This document shows positions 1-10,503 of a stretch of DNA of 64,000 nucleotides, piece after piece. The stretch is from Pleodorina starrii (lineage: Eukaryota; Chlorophyta; Chlorophyceae; Chlamydomonadales; Volvocaceae). The stretch lies in the NCBI GenBank assembly GCA_030267565.1, contig BRXU01000002.1, positions 6,329,501 through 6,393,500 on the forward strand, given 5' to 3'. The notes under the pieces were generated by a model. That model was given only the letters and a program-made list of their open reading frames with translations. It searched no databases and was not told the DNA's origin. How positions within the stretch are numbered: position 1 is the stretch's first letter; every line of letters begins with the position of its first letter. The position numbers and the translations under genes are program-made.

Positions 1-775
1 GAACCGAGGCCGAGGTCAAACCAACGCCTCTCGGCCTGTAATAAATTCCAGAAGATCCATCGTTTCTCGATCTAGAATTCTGACATGACGGCGTGAAATG
101 GATCTTCATTTCGGCAAACAACTATGTTTGCATTGCGAACATTCTTCCCGCGAACACACCACAGCAGCTCTGCTACCCAATCCGATCGACTTGACGCATA
201 ATACTATTACAAAGGTTGCAAGGGACAAACCATGAGGGACAAACTGCTGGTTGTCGGACGCCAAACGGCAAATTGCACGCACGATGCGGCGGTCTTCTGC
301 TGCAGGCCGCCAAACAAGTCCAGTCGGCAACCTAGGGGACTTCTGCATTCCCTGTCCTAATGTTAACATTGTCAAGCCTCCTCTACGGCGAATACCTCGG
401 TAGCGAAGCCTGTGCACTCTCGTCGGTGGCAAGTGCACGTAGTCGCGACCCTCGAAAACTAACAGTTCCATTTGCAAGTCAGCATGCGTGATGTGTAAAT
501 GATACTCTCCATGTCTATTGTCAAGCTACTTAAGCCAAGCAATGTGCTCGCGGGAAGAGTTGCACAGTGCAGAGACGGCGCGCGATGCTAAATATGGGGC
601 GGATTGCTGAAGCCGCAGGCATTTCAGATATAAACCTCTGGCTGTCTATCAGCAGGAATGCCGACACTCTCACACTTGACGCCCTCGCCACCCTAGCCCT
701 TCAACTCCACCCGTACGGATTGAACGGGGCCCCGCCCTTTTTCCGGCTTCAAGGAAGCCGACACCAACCCCTTGT
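1..775 (-). mobile_element. Hairpin element copy 1, truncated by window start
   Basis: This is the right-hand 775 bases of a short-type (about 1.0 kb) hairpin element. The end AACCCCTTGT joins the array core at 775/776, as in complete copies. It has no coding capacity that I trust. Confidence 0.8.
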
Positions 776-891
776 CGGAGCTGCACCCATACAGACAGGG
801 GAAACAGGTTATTCTTGACCCTATAACTTATGCCATTCGGCTAAACGACCAAGGAAAACATGACCACATTCTCTATGTGTAAGAGATCTGT

Positions 892-961
892 GCACCAGCC
901 GAGAATCGAACTCGGGTCTGGTCCGTGGCAAGGACCTATGCTACCACTATACCACTGGTGC
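892..961 (-). tRNA. tRNA-Gly(GCC)
   Basis: The minus strand folds as a cloverleaf. Acceptor GCACCAG pairs with CTGGTGC, anticodon stem GGTCC pairs with GGACC around loop TTGCCAC (anticodon GCC), and T-stem CCGAG pairs with CTCGG around TTCGATT. It is the cleanest Gly form in the window. A T-run (AAAA on the plus strand) about 35 bases downstream could serve as a Pol III terminator. Confidence 0.93.
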
Positions 962-1075
962 TGAACACTGCACATGTCCACTGCACAAAAGACTTACCAC
1001 TCTGTTCATACTTGCCAACAAACAATTGGCCTATGTTCATGCAAACCTGGTGTACTTGCTGATAAAGACATACAC

Positions 1076-1157
1076 TGCCCAGTGAGGGGCTCAGATAGAA
1101 CTCACAACCACAAGGTTAAGAGTCTTGCCCTCTTCCACTGAATGAGCTGAACAGGCA
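1076..1157 (-). pseudogene. tRNA-Lys(CTT)-like sequence with expanded T-loop
   Basis: The minus strand has a Lys-type anticodon loop CTCTTAA (anticodon CTT) closed by CAAGA/CCTTG with an A-C mismatch. The T-stem GTGAG/CTCAC closes a loop of 14 rather than 7 bases. The acceptor TGCCTGT pairs with CTGGGCA only imperfectly, and there is an extra base before the D-stem. I read it as a tRNA-derived pseudogene conserved in the array. Other copies start at 3603, 7376, 9903, 12808, 17646, 22525, 24049, 25569, 27093, 28617, 30137, 31661, 33185, 34705, 37458, 40107 and 57250, each about 82 bases, all minus strand. Confidence 0.6.
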
Positions 1158-1518
1158 CATTTTCAAACCTCGTACACACAGAGACATGTATGGAGTGTGC
1201 ACCAATGGATGTGTTGCACAGAAAGGGACCAGACCAGATGTAGGGCTCAGCAGTGGCACAACCAGTAGGGTGCAAAAATGTTTCCCATTCAGATATACTG
1301 GATATCCAACCATGGATGCATCTTACAAATACAAATAACCCACTACCCATGTCACTTACAAATTTCACGATCAGACATCCCTCTTCCAGCTATTCACATG
1401 TGTAGTATGGAATTCCCACTTATCATGCTCCCGAAATCCACCCAGCACCCAACATGTGAATGCCGAGTAAAGGACATGTTTTAGCTGTTGAAGACATGTA
1501 TACGTGGACACATATCCC

Positions 1519-1590
1519 GAGCCTACCAGGGATCGAACCTGGAAACTCCGGTTCCGTAGACCGGCGCTTTATCCATTAAGCCATAGGCCC
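1519..1590 (-). tRNA. tRNA-Arg(ACG)
   Basis: Minus-strand cloverleaf of 72 bases. Acceptor GGGCCTA pairs with TAGGCTC (one G-T pair). Anticodon stem CCGGT/ACCGG closes loop CTACGGA, anticodon ACG. T-arm CCAGG TTCGATC CCTGG is intact, so the internal B box looks normal. No intron. Confidence 0.92.
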
Positions 1591-2302
1591 TTATCCGAGT
1601 TCAGGCACTTCTTAAACACCAGGAACGTGTTGGATTCATTGACGAGCTTGGCACACAGGCCCACATACAGCTCAATCATTAAGCCACAGGGGCACATGTA
1701 GAATTTATGTGCCATGATGTCAAGCAACAACAAACAAAGTGCACAATCTGGTCTGTTGATGCACCTTTTTGTGGGAAAACAGGGACTGTCACTTTATATC
1801 ATACATGGAGCCTTAGGGTGAATTCTCCCAAGGTCGTGGGTTTCTGAGCCTTCTCCTGCGGTGTCTCTCACTCGTTCCTGTTTGGTTGACTTAAGCTGGC
1901 AAGTATGGGTGAGTGTCTTGGCAGCTCTTGTCGCCTCCAGCACAGTGCATGGCTAGCTGGCCCATTGGCTCTACTTTTCAAGAGTTTGGAACCCACTGCA
2001 AGGCATACATACACAACAAAGGAATGTATTGAACAGGTTTTTCTCAAAACATTTTGATGCTGGGTCATACATACATACTACACAGCTCACCATGGCCATG
2101 CCAGCCACCATTCCACATGAAAGCGTGATCCAATGGTACATTTCAGATAGTGTTTTTATGTGCAGGTCATCAGCATGGCAATGCATGGAGGATGCAAACT
2201 GCAGCCATATGTGGGCCAATAATAGGTGGGATGGATATTTTGAACTGGGGTCTGCACATACAATCCCTAAACATATATAGTCATACTTAGTTATGCAGTT
2301 TT

Positions 2303-3302
2303 TGGGCGGGGCCCCAGCGTGAAGCGCCCAGGGGGGCCCCGCCCTCGAGGATTGCCCATGTCCGTGCCTGCACTGTCTAATGTAAAAGGGCAAGTGCAGA
2401 ATTTTGGCCAACGGAAAGACTCCATACGTAAAATATTACGTTCTCTATTGCATGGTAAATTTGGAATTTGGAATTTGGAAATGGAACCCAACCTCGTATG
2501 AGTAAAAACCAGTTTGGCAGTCTCCATGAACCGAGGCCGAGGTCAAACCAACGCCTCTCGGCCTGTAATAAATTCCAGAAGATCCATCGTTTCTCGAACT
2601 AGAATCCTGACATGACGGCGTGAAATGGATCTTCATTTCGGCAAACAACTATGTTTGCATTGCGAACATTCTTCCCGTGAACACACCACAGCAGCTCTGC
2701 TACCCAATCCGATCGACTTGACGCATAATACTATTACAAAGGTTGCAAGGGACAAACCATGAGGGACAAACTGCTGGTTGTCGGACGCCAAGCGGCAAAT
2801 TGCACGCACGATGCGGCGGTCTTCTGCTGCGGGCCGCCAAACAAGTCCAGTCGGCAACCTAGGGGACTTCTGCATTCCCTGTCCTAATGTTAACGTTGTC
2901 AAGCCTCCTCTACGGCGAATACCTCGGTAGCGAAGCCTGTGCACTCTCGTCGGTGGCAAGTGCACGTCGTCGCGACCCTCGAAAACTAACAGTTCCATTT
3001 GCAAGTCAGCATGCGTGATGTGTAAATGATACTCTCCATGTCTATTGTCAAGCTACTTAAGCCAAACAATGCACTCGCGGGAAGAGTTGCACAGTGCCGA
3101 GATGGCGCGCGATGCTAAATATGGGGCGGATTGCTGAAGCCGCAGGCATTTCAGATATAAACCTCTGGCTGTCTATCAGCAGGAATGCCGACACTCTCAC
3201 ACTTGACGCCCTCGCCGCCCTAGCCCTTCAACTCCACCCGTACGGATTGAACGGGGCCCCGCCCTTTTTCCGGCTTCAAGGAAGCCGACACCAACCCCTT
3301 GT
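2303..3302 (-). mobile_element. Hairpin element copy 2, short type, complete
   Basis: Exactly 1000 bp between GCAGTTTT (ends 2302) and CGGAGCTG (starts 3303). The empty version GCAGTTTTCGGAG is seen at every junction of the array 22226-35935. Read on the minus strand it starts ACAAGGGG and ends GGGGCCCCGCCCA. The target is CCG|AAAAC with no duplication. Confidence 0.88.
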
Positions 3303-3418
3303 CGGAGCTGCACCCATACAGACAGGGGAAACAGGTTATTCTTGACCCTATAACTTATGCCATTCGGCTAAACGACCAAGGAAAACATGACCACATTCTC
3401 TATGTGTAAGAGATCTGT

Positions 3419-3488
3419 GCACCAGCCGAGAATCGAACTCGGGTCTGGTCCGTGGCAAGGACCTATGCTACCACTATACCACTGGTGC
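3419..3488 (-). tRNA. tRNA-Gly(GCC)
   Basis: Identical to the copy at 892-961, with an intact cloverleaf. Confidence 0.93.
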
Positions 3489-3690
3489 TGAACACTGCAC
3501 ATGTCCACTGCACAGAAGACTTACCACCCTGTTCATACTTGCCAACAAACAATTGGCCTATGTTCATGCAAACCTGGTGTACTTGCTGGTAAAGACATAC
3601 ACTGCCCAGTGAGGGGCTCAGATAGAACTCACAACCACAAGGTTAAGAGTCTTGCCCTCTTCCACTGAATGAGCTGAACAGGCACATTTT

Positions 3691-4935
3691 TGGGCGGGGC
3701 CCCAGCGTGAAGCGCCCAGGGGGGCCCCGCCCTGTAGGATTGCCCATGTCCGTGCGTGTGTGGGTTCTGGGTTCTGGGTTCTGGGTTCTGGGTTCTGGGT
3801 TCTGGGTTCTGGGTTCTGGGTTCTGGGTTCTGGGAAGTAATTGGACAAGTGTAGACTTTCGGTCAACGGAAAGACTCCATAAAAGATTACATTCTTTATT
3901 GCACGGTAAATTTATTATTGGAACCCAACATCGCATGAGTACAAACCAGTTTGGCAGTCTCCATGGACCGAGGCCGAGGTCAAACCATCACCTCTCGGCC
4001 TATAATTAATTCCAGAGGAGTCATCGTTCCTTAAGGTGGAATTCTGACATGACGGCATGAAATGAATCTTCGTTTCGGAAACAAACTATGTTTGCATTGC
4101 GAACATTCTTCCCGCGACCACACCACAGCAGCTCTGCTAGCCGGTCCGATCGTCTTGACGCATATTGCTATTACAAAGGTTGCAAGGAGCAAACCATGAG
4201 GGGCAAACTGCTGGTTGTTGGACGCCAAGCCGCCGATGCACGCACGATGCAGCCCTATGCAGCGGTCTTCTGCGGGCCGCCCAACAAGTCCAGTCGGCAA
4301 CCTAGGGGATGGACTTCTACATTCCCTGTCCTAATGTTATAGCAGTCAAGCCTCCTCTACGGCGAATACCTCAGTAGCGAAGCCTGTGCACTCTCGTCGG
4401 CAACTGCACGTCATCGCTACCCTCGCAAACAGTTCCGCTGTCCTTCTATTGGCAAGTCAGCCTGCGTGATGTGTAAATGATACACTCCATGTCTACTGTC
4501 AAGTAACTTCAGCCAATGCGCTGGCCGGAAGAGTTGCACAGTGCCGAGACGGCGCGTGATGCTAAACATGGGTCAGATTGCTGAAGCCGAAGGCATTTCA
4601 GATATAAAGCTCTGGCTGCCTATCAGCAGGAATGTCGATGCGACACTCTCACAGTTGACGCCCTCGCCGCTCGCTTTGGAAATGCCGTATTTCGGTCGAT
4701 GCACACATGCGCTCATGCACCCGACGGGATGATGCGCTTCGCGCGGCGCCGGCAGGCCTTGATAACGACTCGGCTAGCAGGCATTTCGGGAAAAAGCTCT
4801 GGCTGTCTATCAGCAGGAATGTCGACACTCTCACATTTCATGCCCTCGCCGCCCTAGCACTCAACTTAACCCGTACGGATTTAGTGGGGCCCCGCCCTTT
4901 TTCCGGCTTCAAGGAAGCCGACACCAACCCCTTGT
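3691..4935 (-). mobile_element. Hairpin element copy 3, long type with GGGTTCT heptamer array
   Basis: 1245 bp inserted at CACATTTT|CAAACC (minus strand TTTG|AAAATG) with no target duplication. It begins TGGGCGGGGCCCC, has a GC hairpin, then about ten tandem GGGTTCT heptamers (about 3762-3834). It ends AACCCCTTGT. It differs from the short type in its central sequence and heptamer array. Confidence 0.88.
3762..3834 (+). repeat. Heptamer minisatellite (GGGTTCT)n
   Basis: About ten perfect tandem copies of a 7-bp unit next to the terminal GC hairpin of a hairpin element. Shorter arrays of the same unit on the opposite strand lie at about 37126-37170 and 63543-63573. Confidence 0.9.
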
Positions 4936-5290
4936 CAAACCTCGTACACACAGAGACATGTATGGAGTGTGCACCAATGGATGTGTTGCACAGAAAGGGA
5001 CCAGACCAGATGTAGGGCTCAGCAGTGGCACAACCAGTAGGGTGCAAAAATGTTTCCCATTCAGATATACTGGATATCCAATCATGGATGCATCTTACAA
5101 ATACAAATAACCCACTACCCATGTCACTTACAAATTTCACGATCAGACATCCCTCTTCCAGCTATTCACATGTGTAGTATGGAATTCCCACTTATCATGC
5201 TCCCGAAATCCACCCAGCACCCAACATGTGAATGCCGAGTAAAGGACATGTTGTAGCTGTTGCAGACATGTGTACGTGGACACATATCCC

Positions 5291-5362
5291 AAGCCTACCA
5301 GGGATCGAACCTGGAATCTCCGGTTCCGTAGACCGGCACTTTACCCATTAAGCCATAGGCCC
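5291..5362 (-). tRNA. tRNA-Arg(ACG)
   Basis: As at 1519-1590. The last acceptor base changes so the outer pair is G-T, and there are small changes in the D-arm region (plus strand CACTTTACCC). Anticodon ACG and T-arm are intact. Confidence 0.85.
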
Positions 5363-6075
5363 TTATCCGAGTTCAGGCACTCGTTAAACACCAGGAACGT
5401 GTTGGATTCATTGACGAGCTTGGCACACAGGCCCACATACAGCTCAATCATTAAGCCACAGGGGCACAGGTAGAATTTATGTGCCATGATGTCAAGCAAC
5501 AACAAACAAAAGTGCACAATCTGGTCTGTTGATGCACCTTTTTGTGGGAAAACAGGGACTGTCACTTTATATCATACATGGAGCCTTAGGGTGAATTCTC
5601 CCAAGGTCGTGGGTTTCTGAGCCTTCTCCTGCGGTGTCTCTCACTCGTTCCTGTTTGGTTGACTTAAGCTGGCAAGTATGGGTGAGTGTCTTGGCAGCTC
5701 TTGTCGCCTCCAGCACAGTGCATGGCTAGCTGGCCCATTGGCTCTACTTTTCAAGAGTTTAGAACCCACTGCAAGGCATACATACACAACAAAGGAATGT
5801 ATTGAACAGGTTTTTCTCAAAACATTGTGATGCTGGGTCATACATACATACTACACAGCTCACCATGGCCATGCCAGCCACCATTCCACATGAAAGCGTG
5901 ATCCAATGGTACATTTCAGATAATGTTTTTATGTGCAGGTCATCAGCATGGCAATGCATGGAGGATGCAAACTGCAGCCATATGTGGGCCAATAATAGGT
6001 GGGATGGATATTTTGAACTGGGGTCTGCACATACAATCCCTAAACATATATAGTCATACTTAGTTATGCAGTTTT

Positions 6076-7075
6076 TGGGCGGGGCCCCAGCGTGAAGCGC
6101 CCAGGGGGGCCCCGCCCTCTAGGATTGCCAATGTCCGTGCCTGCACTGTCTAATGTAAAAGGGCAAGTGCAGAATTTCGGCCAACGGAAAGACTCCATAC
6201 GTAAAATATTACGTTCTCTATTGCATGGTAAATTTGGAATTTGGAATTTGGAAATGGAACCCAACCTCGTATGAGTAAAAACCAGTTTGGCAGTCTCCAT
6301 GAACCGAGGCCGAGGTCAAACCGACGCCTCTCGGCCTGTAATAAATTCCAGAAGATCCATCGTTTCTCGAACTAGAATTCTGACATGACGGCGTGAAATG
6401 GATCTTCATTTCGGCAAACAACTATGTTTGCATTGCGAACATTCTTCCCGCGAACACACCACAGCAGCTCTGCTACCCAATCCGATCGACTTGACGCATA
6501 ATACTATTACAAAGGTTGCAAGGGACAAACCATGAGGGACAAACTGCTGGTTGTCGGACGCCAAGCGGCAAATTGCACGCACGATGCGGCGGTCTTCTGC
6601 TGCGGGCCGCCAAACAAGTCCAGTCGGCAACCTAGGGGACTTCTGCATTCCCTGTCCTAATGTTAATGTTGTCAAGCCTCCTCTACGGCGAATACCTCAG
6701 TAGTGAAGCCTGTGCACTCTCGTCGGTGGCAAGTGCACGTCGTCGCAACCCTCAAAAACTAACAGTTCCATTTGCAAGTCAGCATGCGTGATGTGTAAAT
6801 GATACTCTCCATGTCTATTGTCAAGCTACTTAAGCCAAACAATGCACTCGCGGGAAGAGTTGCACAGTGCCGAGATGGCGCGCGATGCTAAATATGGGGC
6901 GGATTGCTGAAGCCGCAGGCATTTCAGATATAAACCTCTGGCTGTCTATCAGCAGGAATGCCGACACTCTCACACTTGACGCCCTCGCCGCCCTAGCCCT
7001 TCAACTCCACCCGTACGGATTGAACGGGGCCCCGCCCTTTTTCCGGCTTCAAGGAAGCCGACACCAACCCCTTGT
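6076..7075 (-). mobile_element. Hairpin element copy 4, short type
   Basis: 1000 bp at the same core junction as copy 2, with the same ends and no target duplication. It was probably multiplied with the core unit rather than inserted anew. Confidence 0.87.
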
Positions 7076-7191
7076 CGGAGCTGCACCCATACAGACAGGG
7101 GAAACAGGTTATTCTTGACCCTATAACTTATGCCATTCGGCTAAACGACCAAGGAAAAAATGACCACATTCTCTATGTGTAAGAGATCTGT

Positions 7192-7261
7192 GTACCAGCC
7201 GAGAATCGAACTCGGGTCTGGTCCGTGGCAAGGACCTATGCTACCACTATACCACTGGTGC
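7192..7261 (-). tRNA. tRNA-Gly(GCC), acceptor mismatch
   Basis: The same cloverleaf as 892-961, except plus-strand GTACCAG replaces GCACCAG. This breaks the second acceptor pair. Shared with the copy at 17462-17531. Confidence 0.8.
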
Positions 7262-7818
7262 TGAACACTGCACATGTCCACTGCAGAAAAGACTTACCAC
7301 CCTGTTCATACTTGCCAATAAACAATTGGCCTATGTTCATGCAAACCTGGTGTACTTGCTGATAAAGACATACACTGCCCAGTGAGGGGCTCAGATAGAA
7401 CTCACAACCACAAGGTTAAGAGTCTTGCCCTCTTCCACTGAATGAGCTGAACAGGCACATTTTCAAACCTCGTACACACAGAGACATGTATGGAGTGTGC
7501 ACCAATGGATGTGTTGCACAGAAAGGGACCAGACCAGATGTAGGGCTCAGCAGTGGCACAACCAGTAGGGTGCAAAAATGTTTCCCATTCAGATATACTG
7601 GATATCCAATCATGGATGCATCTTACAAATACAAATAACCCACTACCCATGTCACTTACAAATTTCACGATCAGACATCCCTCTTCCAGCTATTCACATG
7701 TGTAGTATGGAATTCCCACTTATCATGCTCCCGAAATCCACCCAGCACCCAACATGCGAATGCCGAGTAAAGGACATGTTTTAGCTGTTGAAGACATGTA
7801 TACGTGGACACATATCCC

Positions 7819-7890
7819 AAGCCTACCAGGGATCGAACCTGGAATCTCCGGTTCCGAAGACCGGCGCTTTATCCATTAAGCCATAGGCCC
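7819..7890 (-). tRNA. tRNA-Arg(TCG), anticodon variant
   Basis: Same framework as the ACG copies. The anticodon loop on the minus strand is CTTCGGA, so the anticodon is TCG, which still reads Arg codons (CGA, CGG by wobble). The rest of the cloverleaf is intact apart from the outermost acceptor pair, which is G-T. Confidence 0.82.
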
Positions 7891-8602
7891 TTATCCGAGT
7901 TCAGGCACTCGTTAAACACCAGGAACGTGTTGGATTCATTGACGAGCTTGGCACACAGGCCCACATACAGCTCAATCATTAAGCCACAGGGGCACAGGTA
8001 GAATTTATGTGCCATGATGTCAAGCAACAACAAACAAAGTGCACAATCTGGTCTGTTGATGCACCTTTTTGTGGGAAAACAGGGACTGTCACTTTATACC
8101 ATACATGGAGCCTTAGGGTGAATTCTCCCAAGGTCGTGGGTTTCTGAGCCTTCTCCTGCGGTGTCTCTCACTCGTTCCTGTTTGGTTGACTTAAGCTGGC
8201 AAGTATGGGTGAGTGTCTTGGCAGCTCTTGTCGCCTCCAGCACAGTGCATGGCTAGCTGGCCCATTGGCTCTACTTTTCAAGAGTTTGGAACCCACTGCA
8301 AGGCATACATACACAACAAAGGAATGTATTGAACAGGTTTTTCTCAAAACATTGTGATGCTGGGTCATACATACATACTACACAGCTCACCATGGCCATG
8401 CCAGCCACCATTCCACATGAAAGCGTGATCCAATGGTACATTTCAGATAGTGTTTTTATGTGCAGGTCATCAGCATGGCAATGCATGGAGGATGCAAACT
8501 GCAGCCATATGTGGGCCAATAATAGGTGGGATGGATATTTTGAACTGGGGTCTGCACATACAATCCCTAAACATATATAGTCATACTTAGTTATGCAGTT
8601 TT

Positions 8603-9602
8603 TGGGCGGGGCCCCAGCGTGAAGCGCCCAGGGGGGCCCCGCCCTCTAGGATTGCCAATGTCCGTGCCTGCACTGTCTAATGTAAAAGGGCAAGTGCAGA
8701 ATTTCGGCCAACGGAAAGACTCCATACGTAAAATATTACGTTCTCTATTGCATGGTAAATTTGGAATTTGGAATTTGGAAATGGAACCCAACCTCGTATG
8801 AGTAAAAACCAGTTTGGCAGTCTCCATGAACCGAGGCCGAGGTCAAACCGACGCCTCTCGGCCTGTAATAAATTCCAGAAGATCCATCGTTTCTCGAACT
8901 AGAATTCTGACATGACGGCGTGAAATGGATCTTCATTTCGGCAAACAACTATGTTTGCATTGCGAACATTCTTCCCACGAACACACCACAGCAGCTCTGC
9001 TACCCAATCCGATCGACTTGACGCATAATACTATTACAAAGGTTGCAAGGGACAAACCATGAGGGACAAACTGCTGGTTGTCGGACGCCAAGCGGCAAAT
9101 TGCACGCACGATGCGGCGGTCTTCTGCTGCGGGCCGCCAAACAAGTCCAGTCGGCAACCTAGGGGACTTCTGCATTCCCTGTCCTAATGTTAACGTTGTC
9201 AAGCCTCCTCTACGGCGAATACCTCGGTAGTGAAGCCTGTGCACTCTCGTCGGTGGCAAGTGCACGTCGTCGCGACCCTCGAAAACTAACAGTTCCATTT
9301 GCAAGTCAGCATGCGTGATGTGTAAATGATACTCTCCATGTCTATTGTCAAGCTACTTAAGCCAAGCAATGCGCTCGCGGGAAGAGTTGCACAGTGCCGA
9401 GACGGCGCGCGATGCTAAATATGGGGCGGATTGCTGAAGCCGCAGGCATTTCAGATATAAACCTCTGGCTGTCTATCAGCAGGAATGCCGACACTCTCAC
9501 ACTTGACACCCTCGCCGCCCTAGCCCTTCAACTCCACCCATACGGATTGAACGGGGCCCCGCCCTTTTTCCGGCTTCAAGGAAGCCGACACCAACCCCTT
9601 GT
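8603..9602 (-). mobile_element. Hairpin element copy 5, short type
   Basis: 1000 bp at the core junction, with ends identical to copies 2 and 4. Confidence 0.87.
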
Positions 9603-9718
9603 CGGAGCTGCACCCATACAGACAGGGGAAACAGGTTATTCTTGACCTTATAACTTATGCCATTCGGCTAAACGACCAAGGAAAACATGACCACATTCTC
9701 TATGTGTAAGAGATCTGT

Positions 9719-9788
9719 GCACCAGCCGAGAATCGAACTCGGGTCTGGTCCGTGGCAAGGTCCTATGCTACCACTATACCACTGGTGC
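9719..9788 (-). tRNA. tRNA-Gly(GCC), anticodon-stem mismatch
   Basis: Plus-strand AAGGTCC replaces AAGGACC, which breaks the middle pair of the anticodon stem. The anticodon GCC is unchanged. It is probably weakened or inactive. Confidence 0.7.
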
Positions 9789-10345
9789 TGAACACTGCAC
9801 ATGTCCACTACTCAAAAGACTTACCACCCTGTTCATACTTGCCAACAAACAATTGGCATATGTTCATGCAAACCTGGTGTACTTGCTGATAAAGACATAC
9901 ACTGCCCAGTGAGGGGCTCAGATAGAACTCACAACCACAAGGTTAAGAGTCTTGCCCTCTTCCACTGAATGAGCTGAACAGGCACATTTTCAAACCTCGT
10001 ACACACAGAGACATGTATGGAGTGTGCACCAATGGATGTGTTGCACAGAAAGGGACCAGACCAGATGTAGGGCTCAGCAGTGGCACAACCAGTAGGGTGC
10101 AAAAATGTTTCCCATTCAGATATACTGGATATCCAATCATGGATGCATCTTACAAATACAAAGAACCCACTACCCATGTCACTTACAAATTTCACGATCA
10201 GACATCCCTCTTCCAGCTATTCACATGTGTAGTATGGAATTCCCACTTATCATGCTCCCGAAATCCACCCAGCACCCAACATGTGAATGCCGAGTAAAGG
10301 ACATGTTTTAGCTGTTGAAGACATGTATACGTGGACACATATCCC

Positions 10346-10417
10346 GAGCCTACCAGGGATCGAACCTGGAATCTCCGGTTCCGTAGACCGGCGCTTTATC
10401 CATTAAGCCATAGGCCC
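10346..10417 (-). tRNA. tRNA-Arg(ACG)
   Basis: Intact cloverleaf, B box GGTTCGATCC, anticodon ACG. Confidence 0.92.
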
Positions 10418-10503
10418 TTATCCGAGTTCAGGCACTCGTTAAATACCAGGAACGTGTTGTATTCATTGACGAGCTTGGCACACAGGCCCACATACAGCTC
10501 AAT

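Larger units (their letters stand above)
776..2302 (-). repeat. Array core unit A (complete)
   Basis: A full-length core of 1527 bp begins CGGAGCTGCACCC and ends GCAGTTTT. On the minus strand it carries tRNA-Gly, the tRNA-Lys-like sequence and tRNA-Arg. Beyond the tRNAs it is AT-richer unique-looking sequence with no ORF I trust. The short ORFs it contains recur only because the unit recurs. Confidence 0.85.
3303..6075 (-). repeat. Array core unit B, interrupted by hairpin element 3691-4935
   Basis: Core sequence runs 3303-3690 and resumes at 4936-6075. Joining the two parts restores the uninterrupted CACATTTTCAAACC seen in other cores, so nothing was lost or duplicated at the insertion. Confidence 0.85.
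7076..8602 (-). repeat. Array core unit C (complete)
   Basis: A complete core flanked by hairpin elements on both sides. It contains the tRNA-Arg copy with anticodon TCG. Confidence 0.85.
9603..10502 (-). repeat. Array core unit D, truncated
   Basis: The core ends abruptly at CAGCTCAAT (about 10503), where Ty3/gypsy coding sequence begins. The rest of this core and the beginning of the next hairpin element are absent. Confidence 0.82.

Noticed and set aside
1800..1850. Fourth tRNA suggested by AAGGTCGTGGGTTTCTGAG
   Set aside because: It resembles a T-arm, but no matching acceptor or anticodon stem could be built around it.
776..2302. snRNA, 5S rRNA or C/D-box snoRNA in the core
   Set aside because: I looked for U1, U2, U6 and 5S signatures and saw none. 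A weak ATGATGT...CTGA pair near 1713-1848 is not convincing without a stem.
3762..3834. Possible CRISPR or telomere array
   Set aside because: A 7-bp unit without spacers is not CRISPR. The unit is not TTTAGGG or TTTTAGGG, and it is internal to a mobile element.
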